Positions 1 through 10,173 are shown, counted from the first letter of the stretch. The stretch is DNA of 64,000 nucleotides from Oligoflexia bacterium (GCA_016715815.1 JADJXN010000003.1:186001-250000); one strand, 5' to 3'. The notes: generated by a model from the sequence alone, not told the origin. Made by a program: numbers and translations.

Positions 1-687
1 GCAGATAAAACTGCTGCTGTTATAATAGAGCCAGTGCTCGGCGAAGGCGGCTTTATTCCTGCGCCTAAAGAATTTTTAAAAGGCATTTCAGAATTTTGTG
101 CTAAAAATAATATTGTAGTTATAGCTGATGAAATTCAAACAGGTTTTGGAAGAACTGGTACTTTATTTGCTTCAGAGCAATTAGATTTCACCCCTGATTT
201 AATAACAACTGCTAAAGGTTTAGGTGGCGGATTGCCAATATCTGCTGTTACAGGAAGAGCTGAAATTATGGATGCTCCCATGGTTGGCGGCATTGGTGGC
301 ACCTATTGTGGTAACCCACTAGCCTGTGCTGCAGCTTTAAGTGTTTTTGAAATTTTTGAAAAAGATAGTATTTTGCAAAATGCACAAATGCTTAGCCAAA
401 AATTAAGAGAAAAACTTTTATATTTTAAAGAAAAATTTAATATTATTGGAGATGTTCGAGGTCTTGGCCCCATGCAAGCCATAGAATTAGTTAAAGATTT
501 AAATACAAAAGAGCCAAATACTGATGCTGCAAAAGCTTTGGTTAAATTTGGCTATGAGAACGGCGTTATTTTAATGTCAGCAGGTAGTTTTGGTAATGTT
601 ATTAGATTTTTAATTCCACTTATTATGACTGATACACAGCTTGAAGAAGGCTTAAACGTTATTGAAAAAGGTTTAGCGCAATTATGA
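1..687 (+). CDS. Class III aminotransferase, GabT-like (5' truncated)
   Basis: C-terminal part of a PLP-dependent class III (omega) aminotransferase. The reading frame is open from base 1, so the gene starts outside the window. Visible motifs are the PLP-contacting Asp in 'VIADEIQTGFGRTG', the Schiff-base lysine in 'TTAKGLGGGLPISA', and the 'GTYCGNPLACAAAL' segment. The last two resemble 4-aminobutyrate aminotransferases. Known family role: transfer of an omega-amino group to 2-oxoglutarate, giving a semialdehyde. The stop codon overlaps the start of an aldehyde dehydrogenase gene (ATGA), which could oxidise that semialdehyde, so the two are probably translationally coupled. GABA, putrescine and beta-alanine routes cannot be told apart from this fragment. 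Confidence 0.9.
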   Translation, partial: ADKTAAVIIEPVLGEGGFIPAPKEFLKGISEFCAKNNIVVIADEIQTGFGRTGTLFASEQLDFTPDLITTAKGLGGGLPISAVTGRAEIMDAPMVGGIGGTYCGNPLACAAALSVFEIFEKDSILQNAQMLSQKLREKLLYFKEKFNIIGDVRGLGPMQAIELVKDLNTKEPNTDAAKALVKFGYENGVILMSAGSFGNVIRFLIPLIMTDTQLEEGLNVIEKGLAQL

Positions 688-2057
688 ATTTTGCAGCATC
701 AAAATGGCATGAAAGTATTAATAAAGAGGTCGTTTTAAAATCCATTGAAGCATCTTGTATTGCCTTTGAAAGTTTTAAAAATGTATCTCGCGCCACACGC
801 TCAGAGCTTTTAAATAAAATAGCACTTGGTATTGAATTAAAACGTAATGAACTTAGAGATGCTCTTATTAGTGAAGCAAAAAAGCCCTATTTATTATCAG
901 ATATTGAAATTAACCGTGCTATTAATACTTTTAAAATTGCATCAGAAGAGGTAAAGCGTTTTGGTGGGGATGTTATTCCCATGGACACAGATTATTCATC
1001 AAAAGATTATCACCCAGCTATTTCTCAGTGGTTTCCCCGTGGCCCAGTGCTTGCCATTGCACCTTATAATTTCCCACTTAATCTTGTAGCTCATAAAGTT
1101 GCCCCTGCTTTAGCAGTAGGAGCAAGCGTTATTATTAAACCGCCTCCACAGGCGCCAAAAGCATCAGAAATTTTAACTCAAATATTTCAGGCTGCTATTA
1201 GAGACTTAAAAGAAAGTGTAGATGTAAACGTTATTCAAGTTATAAGCCCCACAAATGAAGATTTAAGCATAGCTTTTGATGATGCAAGAATAACTACCTT
1301 AAGTTTTACCGGTAGTGATAGCGTTGGTTGGTATTTAAAATCTAAAAACATTAAAAAGAAAGTTATTTTAGAGCTTGGTGGGAACGCCGCCGTAGTAATT
1401 TGTAATGATGCCGATTTAAAAAGAGCAGCCCTTCGCTGTGCCATTGGTGCCTTTGCCTATGCAGGACAAGTTTGTATTTCAGTTCAGAGAATTTTTGTTG
1501 AAGAGGCAGTCATGCCCCAATTTACAGAACTTTTTATTGAAGAAGTAAAAAAACTAAAAGTGGGTGATGCCAACTTAAAAGATGTTGTAGTTGGCCCTGT
1601 TATTAACCTTAGTGCTTGTACTAAAATTATGACCTACATTGATGAAGCAATAACTTCTGGTGCAAAGCTTATTTATGGTGGTAAAAACACAGATCTACTC
1701 ATTGAGCCTACGGTTTTATTAAATGTTAAAAATAATCAAAAACTCTTTAGAGAAGAAGTTTTTGGCCCTGTGGCTTTTATAAACACATTTAAAACCTTTG
1801 ATGAAGCTATCAACATGGTTAATGACTCCCGCTTTGGACTTCAAGCTGGGGTTTTTACAAATAATCAAAAATTAGTTGATCTTGCATTTAATAAAATTCA
1901 AACAGGAGCAGTGATTATTAACGACACCCCTACTTTTAGAGCTGATCATGCCCCATATGGTGGCATTAAAGAATCAGGAGAAGGCAGAGAAGGAGTGCGC
2001 TACACAATGGAAGAATATTCAGAGAGAAAAACTTTAATTAGGTGGAGGGAACAATGA
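684..2057 (+). CDS. NAD(P)-dependent aldehyde dehydrogenase
   Basis: Full-length ALDH superfamily protein of 457 residues. The catalytic Asn is in 'IAPYNFPLN' (about N129), the general-base Glu in 'LELGGN' (E230) and the nucleophile Cys in 'GQVCISVQR' (C264); 'EEVFGPVAF' is also present. It oxidises an aldehyde to the acid. The flanking aminotransferases suggest the substrate is a semialdehyde made by transamination (inference). The ATG at 684 overlaps the upstream stop by four bases and the gene's own stop overlaps the next ATG in the same way, so this is a tight operon. The segment around the nucleophile also recalls non-phosphorylating GAPDH and phosphonoacetaldehyde or lactaldehyde dehydrogenases, so the substrate is not settled. 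Confidence 0.92.
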   Translation: MNFAASKWHESINKEVVLKSIEASCIAFESFKNVSRATRSELLNKIALGIELKRNELRDALISEAKKPYLLSDIEINRAINTFKIASEEVKRFGGDVIPMDTDYSSKDYHPAISQWFPRGPVLAIAPYNFPLNLVAHKVAPALAVGASVIIKPPPQAPKASEILTQIFQAAIRDLKESVDVNVIQVISPTNEDLSIAFDDARITTLSFTGSDSVGWYLKSKNIKKKVILELGGNAAVVICNDADLKRAALRCAIGAFAYAGQVCISVQRIFVEEAVMPQFTELFIEEVKKLKVGDANLKDVVVGPVINLSACTKIMTYIDEAITSGAKLIYGGKNTDLLIEPTVLLNVKNNQKLFREEVFGPVAFINTFKTFDEAINMVNDSRFGLQAGVFTNNQKLVDLAFNKIQTGAVIINDTPTFRADHAPYGGIKESGEGREGVRYTMEEYSERKTLIRWREQ

Positions 2058-3415
2058 GCAAATTAAAAACAATTGATAGAGAAAAACTAAAATCTCTTAT
2101 GAAACGTGAAACTGAAACTTTTGAAAAAACCCATGAAACATCAAAAAGACTATTTGAAAGGGCAAAAAAATCACTTCTTGGCGGTGTCCCTATGAACTGG
2201 ATGGCTAAATGGCCAGGCGGTTTTCCTCTTTTTGTAGAAAAGGCGTTTGATGCTAAATTTACTGATGTTGATGGTAATACTTATGTAGATCTTTGCTTAG
2301 GTGATACAGGCTCTATGACAGGGCATTCTCCAAAAGCAACAGTTGAAGCTGTAACAAAGCAATTACAAAAAGGTATTACAACAATGCTACCCACAGAAAA
2401 TGCTTTATGGATGGGCGAAGAATTATCAAGACGCTTTGGTCTACCTTACTGGCAATTTGCACTCACTGCTACTGATGCTAATCGGTTTTCAATAAGGCTG
2501 GCGCGCCTTGCTACTGGCAGAAAAAAGATTTTAGTGTTTAACCGTTGCTATCACGGCTCTGTTGATGAAACATTTATTACTTTAAAAGACGGTGTGGCAG
2601 TAAGCCGTGAAGGAAACATTGGTCCAGGTGTGGACCCCACATTAACAACAAAAGTTGTAGAGTTTAACGATGTTGCAGCCCTAGAGATAGCCCTTAAAGA
2701 TCAAGATGTTGCCTGTGTTTTAACAGAACCTGCTTTAACCAATGTGGGTATTGTGCACCCCGCCCCCGGCTTTCATGAAAAACTAAGAGAGCTAACAAAA
2801 AAATACGGAACACTTTTAATAATGGATGAAACACATACCATCTGCTCAGGCCCTGGTGGCTACACACGTGCTTTTGGTTTAGAGCCTGATATTTTAACTT
2901 TGGGTAAACCCATTGGTGGTGGTATTCCCTCTGCCATTTATGGTTTTAGTCAAACAGTGAGCGACATGCTTAATGATAAAATTAAACTTGATCAGTGTGA
3001 CACTGGCGGCATTGGTGGCACATTAGCTGGTAATGCTCTATCTTTAGCAGCAATGCGCGCTACTTTAGAAAATGTTTTAACAGAAAACGCATTTTCTAAA
3101 ATGATTCCACTTGCAGAGAGATTTACAAAGGGCGTGCAAGCTGTAATTGAAGAATATTCTCTTCCATGGCATGTAAGCCAACTTGGCTGCAGGGCTGAAT
3201 ATTTATTCCATCAAAATGTACCAAAAACAGGTGCTGAAGCTGCAGACTCAGCTGATTTTGAATTAGAACGCTACATGCATTTGCATGCCCTTAACCGTGG
3301 GGTGCTACTAACGCCCTTTCACAACATGGCTCTTATGAGCCCTGCTACCACAGAGGCAGATGTTGATAGGCACACTGAAGTGTTCAGATTAGCTGTTAAG
3401 GATCTTGTAGAGTAA
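2054..3415 (+). CDS. Class III aminotransferase, glutamate-1-semialdehyde-aminomutase-like
   Basis: PLP fold-type I aminotransferase of 453 residues from the ATG at 2054. This start has a strong GGTGGAGGGA Shine-Dalgarno and an ATGA overlap with the upstream stop; an in-frame GTG at 2042 is less likely. The PLP-binding Asp is in 'LIMDETHTICSG' (about D258) and the Schiff-base Lys in 'LTLGKPIGGGIPS' (about K285). The N-terminal 'GGVPMNWM' and 'GHSPKATVEAV' segments resemble the glutamate-1-semialdehyde aminomutase-like branch, which includes beta-amino-acid transaminases. It is the second aminotransferase in one operon, and a permease follows after five bases, suggesting uptake and transamination of an amino acid. 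The exact substrate is unknown. It is unlikely to be heme-pathway HemL, because of the context and the divergent N-terminus. Confidence 0.85.
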   Translation: MSKLKTIDREKLKSLMKRETETFEKTHETSKRLFERAKKSLLGGVPMNWMAKWPGGFPLFVEKAFDAKFTDVDGNTYVDLCLGDTGSMTGHSPKATVEAVTKQLQKGITTMLPTENALWMGEELSRRFGLPYWQFALTATDANRFSIRLARLATGRKKILVFNRCYHGSVDETFITLKDGVAVSREGNIGPGVDPTLTTKVVEFNDVAALEIALKDQDVACVLTEPALTNVGIVHPAPGFHEKLRELTKKYGTLLIMDETHTICSGPGGYTRAFGLEPDILTLGKPIGGGIPSAIYGFSQTVSDMLNDKIKLDQCDTGGIGGTLAGNALSLAAMRATLENVLTENAFSKMIPLAERFTKGVQAVIEEYSLPWHVSQLGCRAEYLFHQNVPKTGAEAADSADFELERYMHLHALNRGVLLTPFHNMALMSPATTEADVDRHTEVFRLAVKDLVE

Positions 3416-3420
3416 AAAAC

Positions 3421-4788
3421 ATGAGTGAGCAAAAAAAGCTAAAGCGCGCATTTGGATCCATACAAGTTCAACTCATTTCCCTTGGCGGAATTATTGGTAG
3501 CTCTTACTTTTTAGGTTTAGGTGAGCTTATTTCAAGACTTGGTCCATCAGTGGTGGTGGCCTTTGCACTTGGTGGGATAATTGTTTGGTATGTGGCTGTG
3601 GCTATGGGTGAGCTATGTGTGGCCATGCCCAGAGAGGGAAGCCTTGTTAGCTTTAGCAAAGAATTAATTGGGGCGCCATTTGCAGCTGGCATTGGGTGGT
3701 CTTATTGGTTTAACTGGGTTGCCTACATAGCAAGTGAGATGATAGGTGGAGGCATAATACTTCATAAATTTTTACCACAAATTCCAGCAATGGGCTGGAC
3801 AGCAGTTTTAGGAATAGCTGTGAGTATTTTAAATTTAATGGAAGTAAAATGGTTTGGTCTTATTGATTCTGTTTTATCTTTTATAAAAGTTTTAGCCATT
3901 TGCTTATTTGCACTTTTAGGTGTGTTTATTTGGTTAGGCTTTGCTGGTAACCAAGGTTATGTGGGAACAAAAATTTTAATTACACAAAATGAAAGTTTAA
4001 CTGCAGCACTTTTTCCAGCTGGTTTTGTGGCAGTTATTTTATCTATGGTTATTGTTTTAGTAAATTGTGCTGGAACTGAACTTATTGCTCTTTCCTCTGC
4101 AGAAACAGATGACCCTAAAAAGCATGTTGTACGAGATAGTAAAAGAGTAGCTCTTTCAACAGTGGCTTTATTTGTAATTCCACTTTCTGTTTTGATGCTT
4201 ATTTTCCCTTGGTCACAAAGTAATTTAGAAAATTCTGTTTTCTCAGTGGCCCTTGAAAGCTATGGTTTTAGATGGGCTGCAGTTGCATTTTCTTTTGTGA
4301 CACTCACAGCTGCTATAAGTTGTGCTAATTCTGGTTTATACGGCACCGTTCGTGCCCTTTATGGTTTAGGTAAAGAAGGCTTGGGGCCAAAGATACTTAC
4401 AAAGCTTAACCATGCAGCCGTTCCTAGTGTGGCAACTTGGGTAACTATTTTTGGTTGTTGGGCCTTTTTCCCGTTATATTTATTTTTTGAAGGCACAAAA
4501 TTTTATATTTGGCTTCTTTCCGTGGCTGGTTTTTCAGGAGCTGTTTGTTGGCTTTCAATTTCTTTGAGCCATTTTAATTATTGTAGAAAAACTTTTGGAA
4601 AGGCTCCACGGTGGGCTTATTTTTCAATTGCCTTTCAAGTTTTTGTTTTAAGCATTATCCCCTTCTCTGATGATTTTAGAGATTGCCTAATTATTGGAAT
4701 TCCTGCTCTGGTGGTACCAATGCTTATTGTTTATTATAAAAATAATTACCGAAGGCGCCATAAGCTCAAAGCTATCGCTCAATATTAG
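3421..4788 (+). CDS. APC-superfamily amino acid permease
   Basis: Integral membrane protein of 455 residues with about 12 hydrophobic segments, typical of amino acid-polyamine-organocation transporters. The N-terminal helix-1 glycine motif 'SLGGIIGSSYFLG' is the substrate/Na-or-proton site region of this family, and 'AMPREGSLVSFSKELIG' matches the conserved cytoplasmic loop. The ATG lies five bases after the preceding stop, so it is the last gene of the operon. Its role is likely import of the amine or amino acid that the operon degrades (inference). It resembles GABA/AAT-type permeases, but specificity cannot be read from sequence. No clear terminator hairpin was seen in the roughly 190 bp that follow. 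Confidence 0.9.
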   Translation: MSEQKKLKRAFGSIQVQLISLGGIIGSSYFLGLGELISRLGPSVVVAFALGGIIVWYVAVAMGELCVAMPREGSLVSFSKELIGAPFAAGIGWSYWFNWVAYIASEMIGGGIILHKFLPQIPAMGWTAVLGIAVSILNLMEVKWFGLIDSVLSFIKVLAICLFALLGVFIWLGFAGNQGYVGTKILITQNESLTAALFPAGFVAVILSMVIVLVNCAGTELIALSSAETDDPKKHVVRDSKRVALSTVALFVIPLSVLMLIFPWSQSNLENSVFSVALESYGFRWAAVAFSFVTLTAAISCANSGLYGTVRALYGLGKEGLGPKILTKLNHAAVPSVATWVTIFGCWAFFPLYLFFEGTKFYIWLLSVAGFSGAVCWLSISLSHFNYCRKTFGKAPRWAYFSIAFQVFVLSIIPFSDDFRDCLIIGIPALVVPMLIVYYKNNYRRRHKLKAIAQY

Positions 4789-4983
4789 GTGTACAAAAGT
4801 TTGCCACAAAATAGCTTTATTTATTCCATATAACCCATTGTAACTACTGGCATTAATACACTAGCTAAGTTCACAATTTCGCCTCAAATTACCGATAAAA
4901 GTCTAGTCATGAGGCTGTTTCAATACTTTAGAAAAAATAAAAATCATAACACTCTAAAATTGAGACATAGGGTTTTACTGGTT

Positions 4984-7900
4984 ATGAAGAAAAATAGAAT
5001 AGATAGATTTTTTTATTTAACTCTCCTAACTCTATTTATGCTTCCTTATCAAAACTGCGTTGATTCTAATAAGACACTCACTTCATCTCTTAGATTAGGA
5101 TCTTCTACAGAGCCTGCACCAACAAGTTTGTCTTATTCTCAAAACTCAGCCATTTATACTAAAGGAATTGCCATTACAAATAATATTCCTTCAAATAATG
5201 GTGGTAAAGTAAGTGTTTACTCAATAACTCCAGCACTACCAAGTGGTTTAAATTTTGATATTATTACTGGTATTATTTCAGGAACACCAACCTCAACAAG
5301 TATTCTTAAAACTTATATTGTAACAGCTGCAAACTCATCTGGTTATGCTAATGCTCAAATTAATATTACTATTAATGATCCACCACTAGCACCACCAAGT
5401 AATTTAAATTATTCTCTTAACCCGGCAACCTACACACAAGGTGTACAAATCACACCTAATTCACCAACCGTGACTGGCACTGTAACAAGTTATTCCGTAG
5501 TGGGTACAGCTTTACCAAGTGGTTTAACACTTAACACATCAACTGGTGTAATTAGTGGTACGCCAACTGGAATCAGCGGAGCCACAGATTACACAATTAG
5601 AGCTTCAAACTCTGCAGGTAACACAACAAAGATATTAACTATCACAGTTAATACTGTACTACTTCAGTCACCCACAAATTTAAATTATTTAAATAACAAT
5701 GCCGTTTATATTAAAGGCACACAAATTACTCCAAACACTCCAAGCATAAGTGGTGGTGCTGCCGCAACATATACAATAAATAAAAACCTACCTACTGGTT
5801 TATTATTTGAATCCTCCACAGGTGTTATTAGCGGTACACCAGGAGCTGTAAGTGCTAATACTAGTTATACAATTGTAGCGTCAAATTCAGCAGGATCTAC
5901 TTCTAAAACAATAACAATTACTGTTAATGATGCTGCCCCAAAAAATCTTTCTTACTCAGAAAACCCTGCAGTTTACACAAAAAATTCTGCAATTACTAAA
6001 AACGTACTTTCTTTTAGTGGTGGCACACCAACAAATTATTCTATCAGCCCACTTAATTTACCATCTGGTTTAATATTTAATACATCAAATGGTGAAATTA
6101 CAGGAACTCCCATTGTTGCAGCACTGCAGGCTAACTACACTGTTACCGCTACTAACTCCACAGGCTCTGCTAGTGTTACATTAAGCCTAACAGTTAATAA
6201 TGATGTTACTCCACCACCACCACCTGGTAGTGGTAGTAGTTTTTATGTCTCACCAGAATTAACATTAGGAAAAGATTCTTATACATGTGTGCAGGCTCAA
6301 AACGCTAGCACACCAAAACTATCAATAAAGTCAGCACTTTCATGTCTTTCCGCAGGAAAAACTCTTGTACTTATGAATGGTACCTACAGCGGGAATGATA
6401 ATGAATTAACTAATTTGCCAAGTGGTAATGCTACCGATGGTTACATTACAATTAAGGCACAAAATGAAGGAGAAGTAAAATTCACTGCTGAATTAGACTT
6501 AGAACCACCGTCAATTAAAAGCTCTTATATTATTTTTCAAGGGCTAAGATTTCATTCTCCTAATAAAAAAATTTACGGTACGAATTTAAAATTTTATAGA
6601 AATGAATTTAAAAATGGGTTTTCTAGTGGGAATAATTCTAATACTGCTGTTATTAGCAGCTCCAATATTTTATTAGAAGATAATTGGTTTCATGGCAACG
6701 GCGGAAGATACAATTTACTTATTTTTGACTCTACAAATGTAGTTGTTCGTAGAGCAGTAATTCGTCATGATGGTGGTTGGAGCGACTCATGTAATCCAGG
6801 TTGTTTACCTGAAGCAGGAATTACATTTTACAATTCAAAGGATTCTGCTGCTCAAAACGTCGTTGTTATAGATTCTGATCAGAATTATAATTACTGGTAT
6901 GGTTCATTTTATAATTTACAGAATTCTGGAATAAGTACGCCTAATCAAAATAATATTTTTAATGGTGTTATTGCTTTAAATTCCATAGGAACTGGATTTT
7001 ACACAGACCATGACCCAGCTAATACAAGCATTATAAATTCCATTTTTTGGGATACTTATAATGGTGGAATTACTGGAACTAGTGGAAATATTAGCAATGT
7101 AACCATTGGTCGTTCAAAAATTGTAAACTCTGGTGATTTTAGGGGAGGCATTGGGTATTGGCCGGGCTCTAGCGGAGGTGGCCCAACTGTTGTCAATGCT
7201 TTAGTTACTAACTTAAACTCTAAAGATTTTACGGGTACAACTTCTTTAAGTTATTTTAACACTTATCTAAACGGATCAAGTTCAAATGGCATAGGTAAGG
7301 TAACTTACAACCCCCTGACTAATGGTTTAAAATACATAACTAGAATTGAAAATAATTCGCCATTAAAATCTGCCGGCATAAGTAATGGTCAAATTGGTGC
7401 TCAAATTGAAAATCAAATTGGAATAACTGGAACATACAAAGATGAAAATGGATGGAATACAACAACCTCAGCACCACTTTGGCCATTTCCAAATGAAGAA
7501 CGAATTAAAAGGGAAATGTGCACAGAAGCTAATGTTACAAGAGGATTTTGCTCTGATACTACATTAACAAATTATATTATGAACTACTTAGGAAATGGCA
7601 ACTCTACATCTACACCACTCGCTGCTGAATGTAGCGGCATGCAATATTTTATAGCACCAAATGGATCAGATAATAATAATGGGCTTTCTGAAGGCACTCC
7701 TTTAAAAACATTTAAGACTGCATTTTCAAAATTATCCTCTGGTGATGTTTTAATTCTTCTTGATGGCAACTACTCTCCTGTCAACGGGAATGGCACATTT
7801 TCTGAACCCAGCTCAGGACTAAACACTACACAAATACCATCAGGGGTAAATCGCTCCAAGATGACATGTGTAGTAGCTAAAAATTCAGGTAATGTTAAAC

Positions 7901-9075
7901 TTGTAGATTATATAAAAATTGGAAATAAAACTTTAAAGTATAATTTTATCAGAATTGAAGGCTTAACAGTTGATGGTAGTATACATTTATATAATACAGA
8001 CCATGTTATGATTAAAAATATAGGCATTAAGGGTAATATGTCTATTGGCACTATAGATCACAATAATGGTAATACAAATAATTTAATTGAAGACGTTTGG
8101 GTAAGCTCTAGTGGCGCAAGAATTCTTGCTTCAAATTATAGAGCTGATAAAAATATTTGGAGAAGAGTTTTAATCAGAGGTGAAGGTTGTGGTACATCTG
8201 CATGCTCTGGCAGTGGCAACCCAAATGTTGGTTTTACAGTTTATAATTCACAAGATGTCTCAGTACAAAATGTAATTGTTGCAGATAGAATTCTTGCTGC
8301 TACAGATAGCCCTTACGGAGATTTTGCAACAGCTCAACATGGCCTTGATTCTGCTAACAATGATCCAAATGAATATTTAGGAAATAACGAATGGCTTGGC
8401 ACAATGTCAGTTAATGGAGCAGATGCAGGTTTCCATTTTGAAGCTGATTCAGTTGTAAGCAATGCTACTACCTGGACACTTAAAAATATTTTATCTCTTG
8501 GCACACCTACAGGTATTTATATTGGTAAAGGCTTAACCTCAGTAACAAATGCTACTATGTATTCACCTGTGTCAACAGTTGGTGAGGGCATAAGATATGA
8601 CCCCACTCAAACAAGTAGTACAACAACAAATGTTTTAATTAGAGGGTTTAACCGTGGCTTAAGCACACCTTTAAAAGCTCAGTACACAAATGTGTACGGC
8701 AGTACTACTTTATATAATCAAGCTGTACCTACTGTTGGTGCTTATAACTCTGATCCACTAAATGATGGTAATCCTAAATCATTAACCTACCCAGTAAGAA
8801 TTGAAAATTCTAGTTTCTTAAAAAACAAGGGGCTTAATGGAGATATTGGTGCAAATATATTATTTCAATACGGTGCTGATGGAACATTTTATGGTGAACC
8901 AAACTATAACACCCTTACTACACAAAGTTTATGGCCCTACCCAAATCAGACACGCATTCAAAAAGAAATGTGCACTGATGTAGGCGTAACACGCGGGTTT
9001 TGTGGTAAACAAAATATATCACGCTATATTTGGGAATATTTAGGAAGTACTTGCCCTTCTAGCATTTGTGGTTAA
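4984..9075 (+). CDS. Large lipoprotein with Ig-like repeats and two beta-helix modules
   Basis: Predicted outer-surface or periplasmic lipoprotein of 1,363 residues. The start at 4984 is chosen because it gives a classical lipoprotein signal, 'MKKNRIDRFFYLTL' followed by lipobox 'LPYQNC'; an in-frame ATG at 4909 would put 25 residues in front. Four putative Ig domains follow (about 5130-6200), each with the 'LPSGLxxNxxTGxISGTP' signature of He_PIG domains. After a 'PPPPPGSGSS' linker come two pectin-lyase-like beta-helix modules. Each begins 'FYVSPE/YFIAPNGS' and 'LVLMNGTYSG/LILLDGNYSP', and each ends with the same cap, 'LWPxPNxxRIxxEMCT...TRGFC' (about 7480-7600 and 8930-9050). The halves are clearly duplicated. 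No catalytic residues are recognised. Binding or degradation of surface polysaccharide is possible but unproven. Confidence 0.85.
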   Translation: MKKNRIDRFFYLTLLTLFMLPYQNCVDSNKTLTSSLRLGSSTEPAPTSLSYSQNSAIYTKGIAITNNIPSNNGGKVSVYSITPALPSGLNFDIITGIISGTPTSTSILKTYIVTAANSSGYANAQINITINDPPLAPPSNLNYSLNPATYTQGVQITPNSPTVTGTVTSYSVVGTALPSGLTLNTSTGVISGTPTGISGATDYTIRASNSAGNTTKILTITVNTVLLQSPTNLNYLNNNAVYIKGTQITPNTPSISGGAAATYTINKNLPTGLLFESSTGVISGTPGAVSANTSYTIVASNSAGSTSKTITITVNDAAPKNLSYSENPAVYTKNSAITKNVLSFSGGTPTNYSISPLNLPSGLIFNTSNGEITGTPIVAALQANYTVTATNSTGSASVTLSLTVNNDVTPPPPPGSGSSFYVSPELTLGKDSYTCVQAQNASTPKLSIKSALSCLSAGKTLVLMNGTYSGNDNELTNLPSGNATDGYITIKAQNEGEVKFTAELDLEPPSIKSSYIIFQGLRFHSPNKKIYGTNLKFYRNEFKNGFSSGNNSNTAVISSSNILLEDNWFHGNGGRYNLLIFDSTNVVVRRAVIRHDGGWSDSCNPGCLPEAGITFYNSKDSAAQNVVVIDSDQNYNYWYGSFYNLQNSGISTPNQNNIFNGVIALNSIGTGFYTDHDPANTSIINSIFWDTYNGGITGTSGNISNVTIGRSKIVNSGDFRGGIGYWPGSSGGGPTVVNALVTNLNSKDFTGTTSLSYFNTYLNGSSSNGIGKVTYNPLTNGLKYITRIENNSPLKSAGISNGQIGAQIENQIGITGTYKDENGWNTTTSAPLWPFPNEERIKREMCTEANVTRGFCSDTTLTNYIMNYLGNGNSTSTPLAAECSGMQYFIAPNGSDNNNGLSEGTPLKTFKTAFSKLSSGDVLILLDGNYSPVNGNGTFSEPSSGLNTTQIPSGVNRSKMTCVVAKNSGNVKLVDYIKIGNKTLKYNFIRIEGLTVDGSIHLYNTDHVMIKNIGIKGNMSIGTIDHNNGNTNNLIEDVWVSSSGARILASNYRADKNIWRRVLIRGEGCGTSACSGSGNPNVGFTVYNSQDVSVQNVIVADRILAATDSPYGDFATAQHGLDSANNDPNEYLGNNEWLGTMSVNGADAGFHFEADSVVSNATTWTLKNILSLGTPTGIYIGKGLTSVTNATMYSPVSTVGEGIRYDPTQTSSTTTNVLIRGFNRGLSTPLKAQYTNVYGSTTLYNQAVPTVGAYNSDPLNDGNPKSLTYPVRIENSSFLKNKGLNGDIGANILFQYGADGTFYGEPNYNTLTTQSLWPYPNQTRIQKEMCTDVGVTRGFCGKQNISRYIWEYLGSTCPSSICG

Positions 9076-9177
9076 AATATTGACCCCCTCCCCTAAAAAT
9101 AGTTAAGCTAAATATTTCTAAATAAATTCCGAGGTATAGTAAGTTGTTATAGGTTACTAGCTAGACTTTAGGCAGTT

Positions 9178-10140
9178 ATGCGTATGGAGATAAAAATTAG
9201 AATAATATTAGGGCTCACATTAGCCACTTTATTGATTGTTTTCTTTACAAACTGTAAAGGTAAAAACTCACAAGATACTTTTGCTTCCACTTCAGTTGAT
9301 CCATGGGATACCCCTGTCAGCACAGCTGTAGATGGCGTTGATTATTATGAGGGTTGGGAAGATTTAAGATTGCTTGCATTTCCACCAAACGTAGACGGAG
9401 GCTGGACAGATTCAGTACACATTTCCACTAATGGACGTAGTTTATATTTTGGGTACAATAAGCAAGATTTTTGGACTTTTATAACAACTTTCACGCAACT
9501 TTTTTAATGGCCCCGACAGACCTGGAATGGTTGGAAATAATTTTAGAATTTTTAAAGCAGACTTAACTCCCAGTGGCTGGGATGTTAAATACCATCCTGT
9601 TAACAGTTCAAATGCTAATTGGCTTGAAGCCTCCATGAGTACCAATGCTGAGGAAAACATAATGGTATTTACTCGGTGGCAGGCAGACCCCTACATTGCC
9701 GGAGATGTTTATTATTCTGTTAAAAATAGTAATGATGTTTGGGAAGGCCCACCTATTATGATCCTAAAAATGGCGGAAGTTTTTCAGTTCTAAAAGAAGC
9801 CCCCGGCATTAACTCCCCAAACCCCAGTGACAGTGAAACACAATTTTTTATTACTCCTGATTTAAAACAAGCCTACTGGACCGCTGCACATAGTGATATT
9901 TATGGAATAGTTACGGCAGACCTTATAAATGGAACCTATGCAAATATGCGCCCTGTACTTACACCTAATAATTTTACCCCCCCATTTGCTGGTAAATTAA
10001 TTTTTATGGGTGAAGCCAATATTACAGAAACTCCTCAAGGTTGGGTAATGTATTTAATGTGCGCTATTGCGCACGGTGATAAAGATGGCAAACCCGATGA
10101 TGGAAAGATTTATCTTTGTAGAGCAAGAAAAAGAAAATAA
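9178..10140 (+). pseudogene. Frameshifted lipoprotein gene, PD40/TolB-propeller-like
   Basis: One ancestral gene in three pieces. Piece 1 (9178-9507) has a lipoprotein signal ending 'IVFFTNCKG' and the propeller-like phrase 'VHISTNGRSLYFGYN'. Around 9490-9500 the coding frame moves (+1) to 'NFFNGPDRPGMVGNN', which continues to about 9750. It then returns to the first frame at 'TYYDPKNGGSFS' and runs to 10140, with 'QFFITPDLKQAYWTAA', another PD40-like segment. Joined, it would be a lipoprotein of about 320 residues. Both shifts fall near short homopolymers (C-TTTTTT-AATGGCCCC; GGGAAGGCCC), so sequencing error is as likely as true decay. The function is unknown; beta-propeller repeats in such proteins usually bind ligands. 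Confidence 0.7.
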
Positions 10141-10173
10141 TTATGAATTTTATTATTAGATTTTAAATATTAA

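Noticed and set aside
4789..4983. Promoter or terminator between the permease and the lipoprotein gene
   Set aside because: No hairpin with a T-run and no convincing -35/-10 pair could be picked out by eye.
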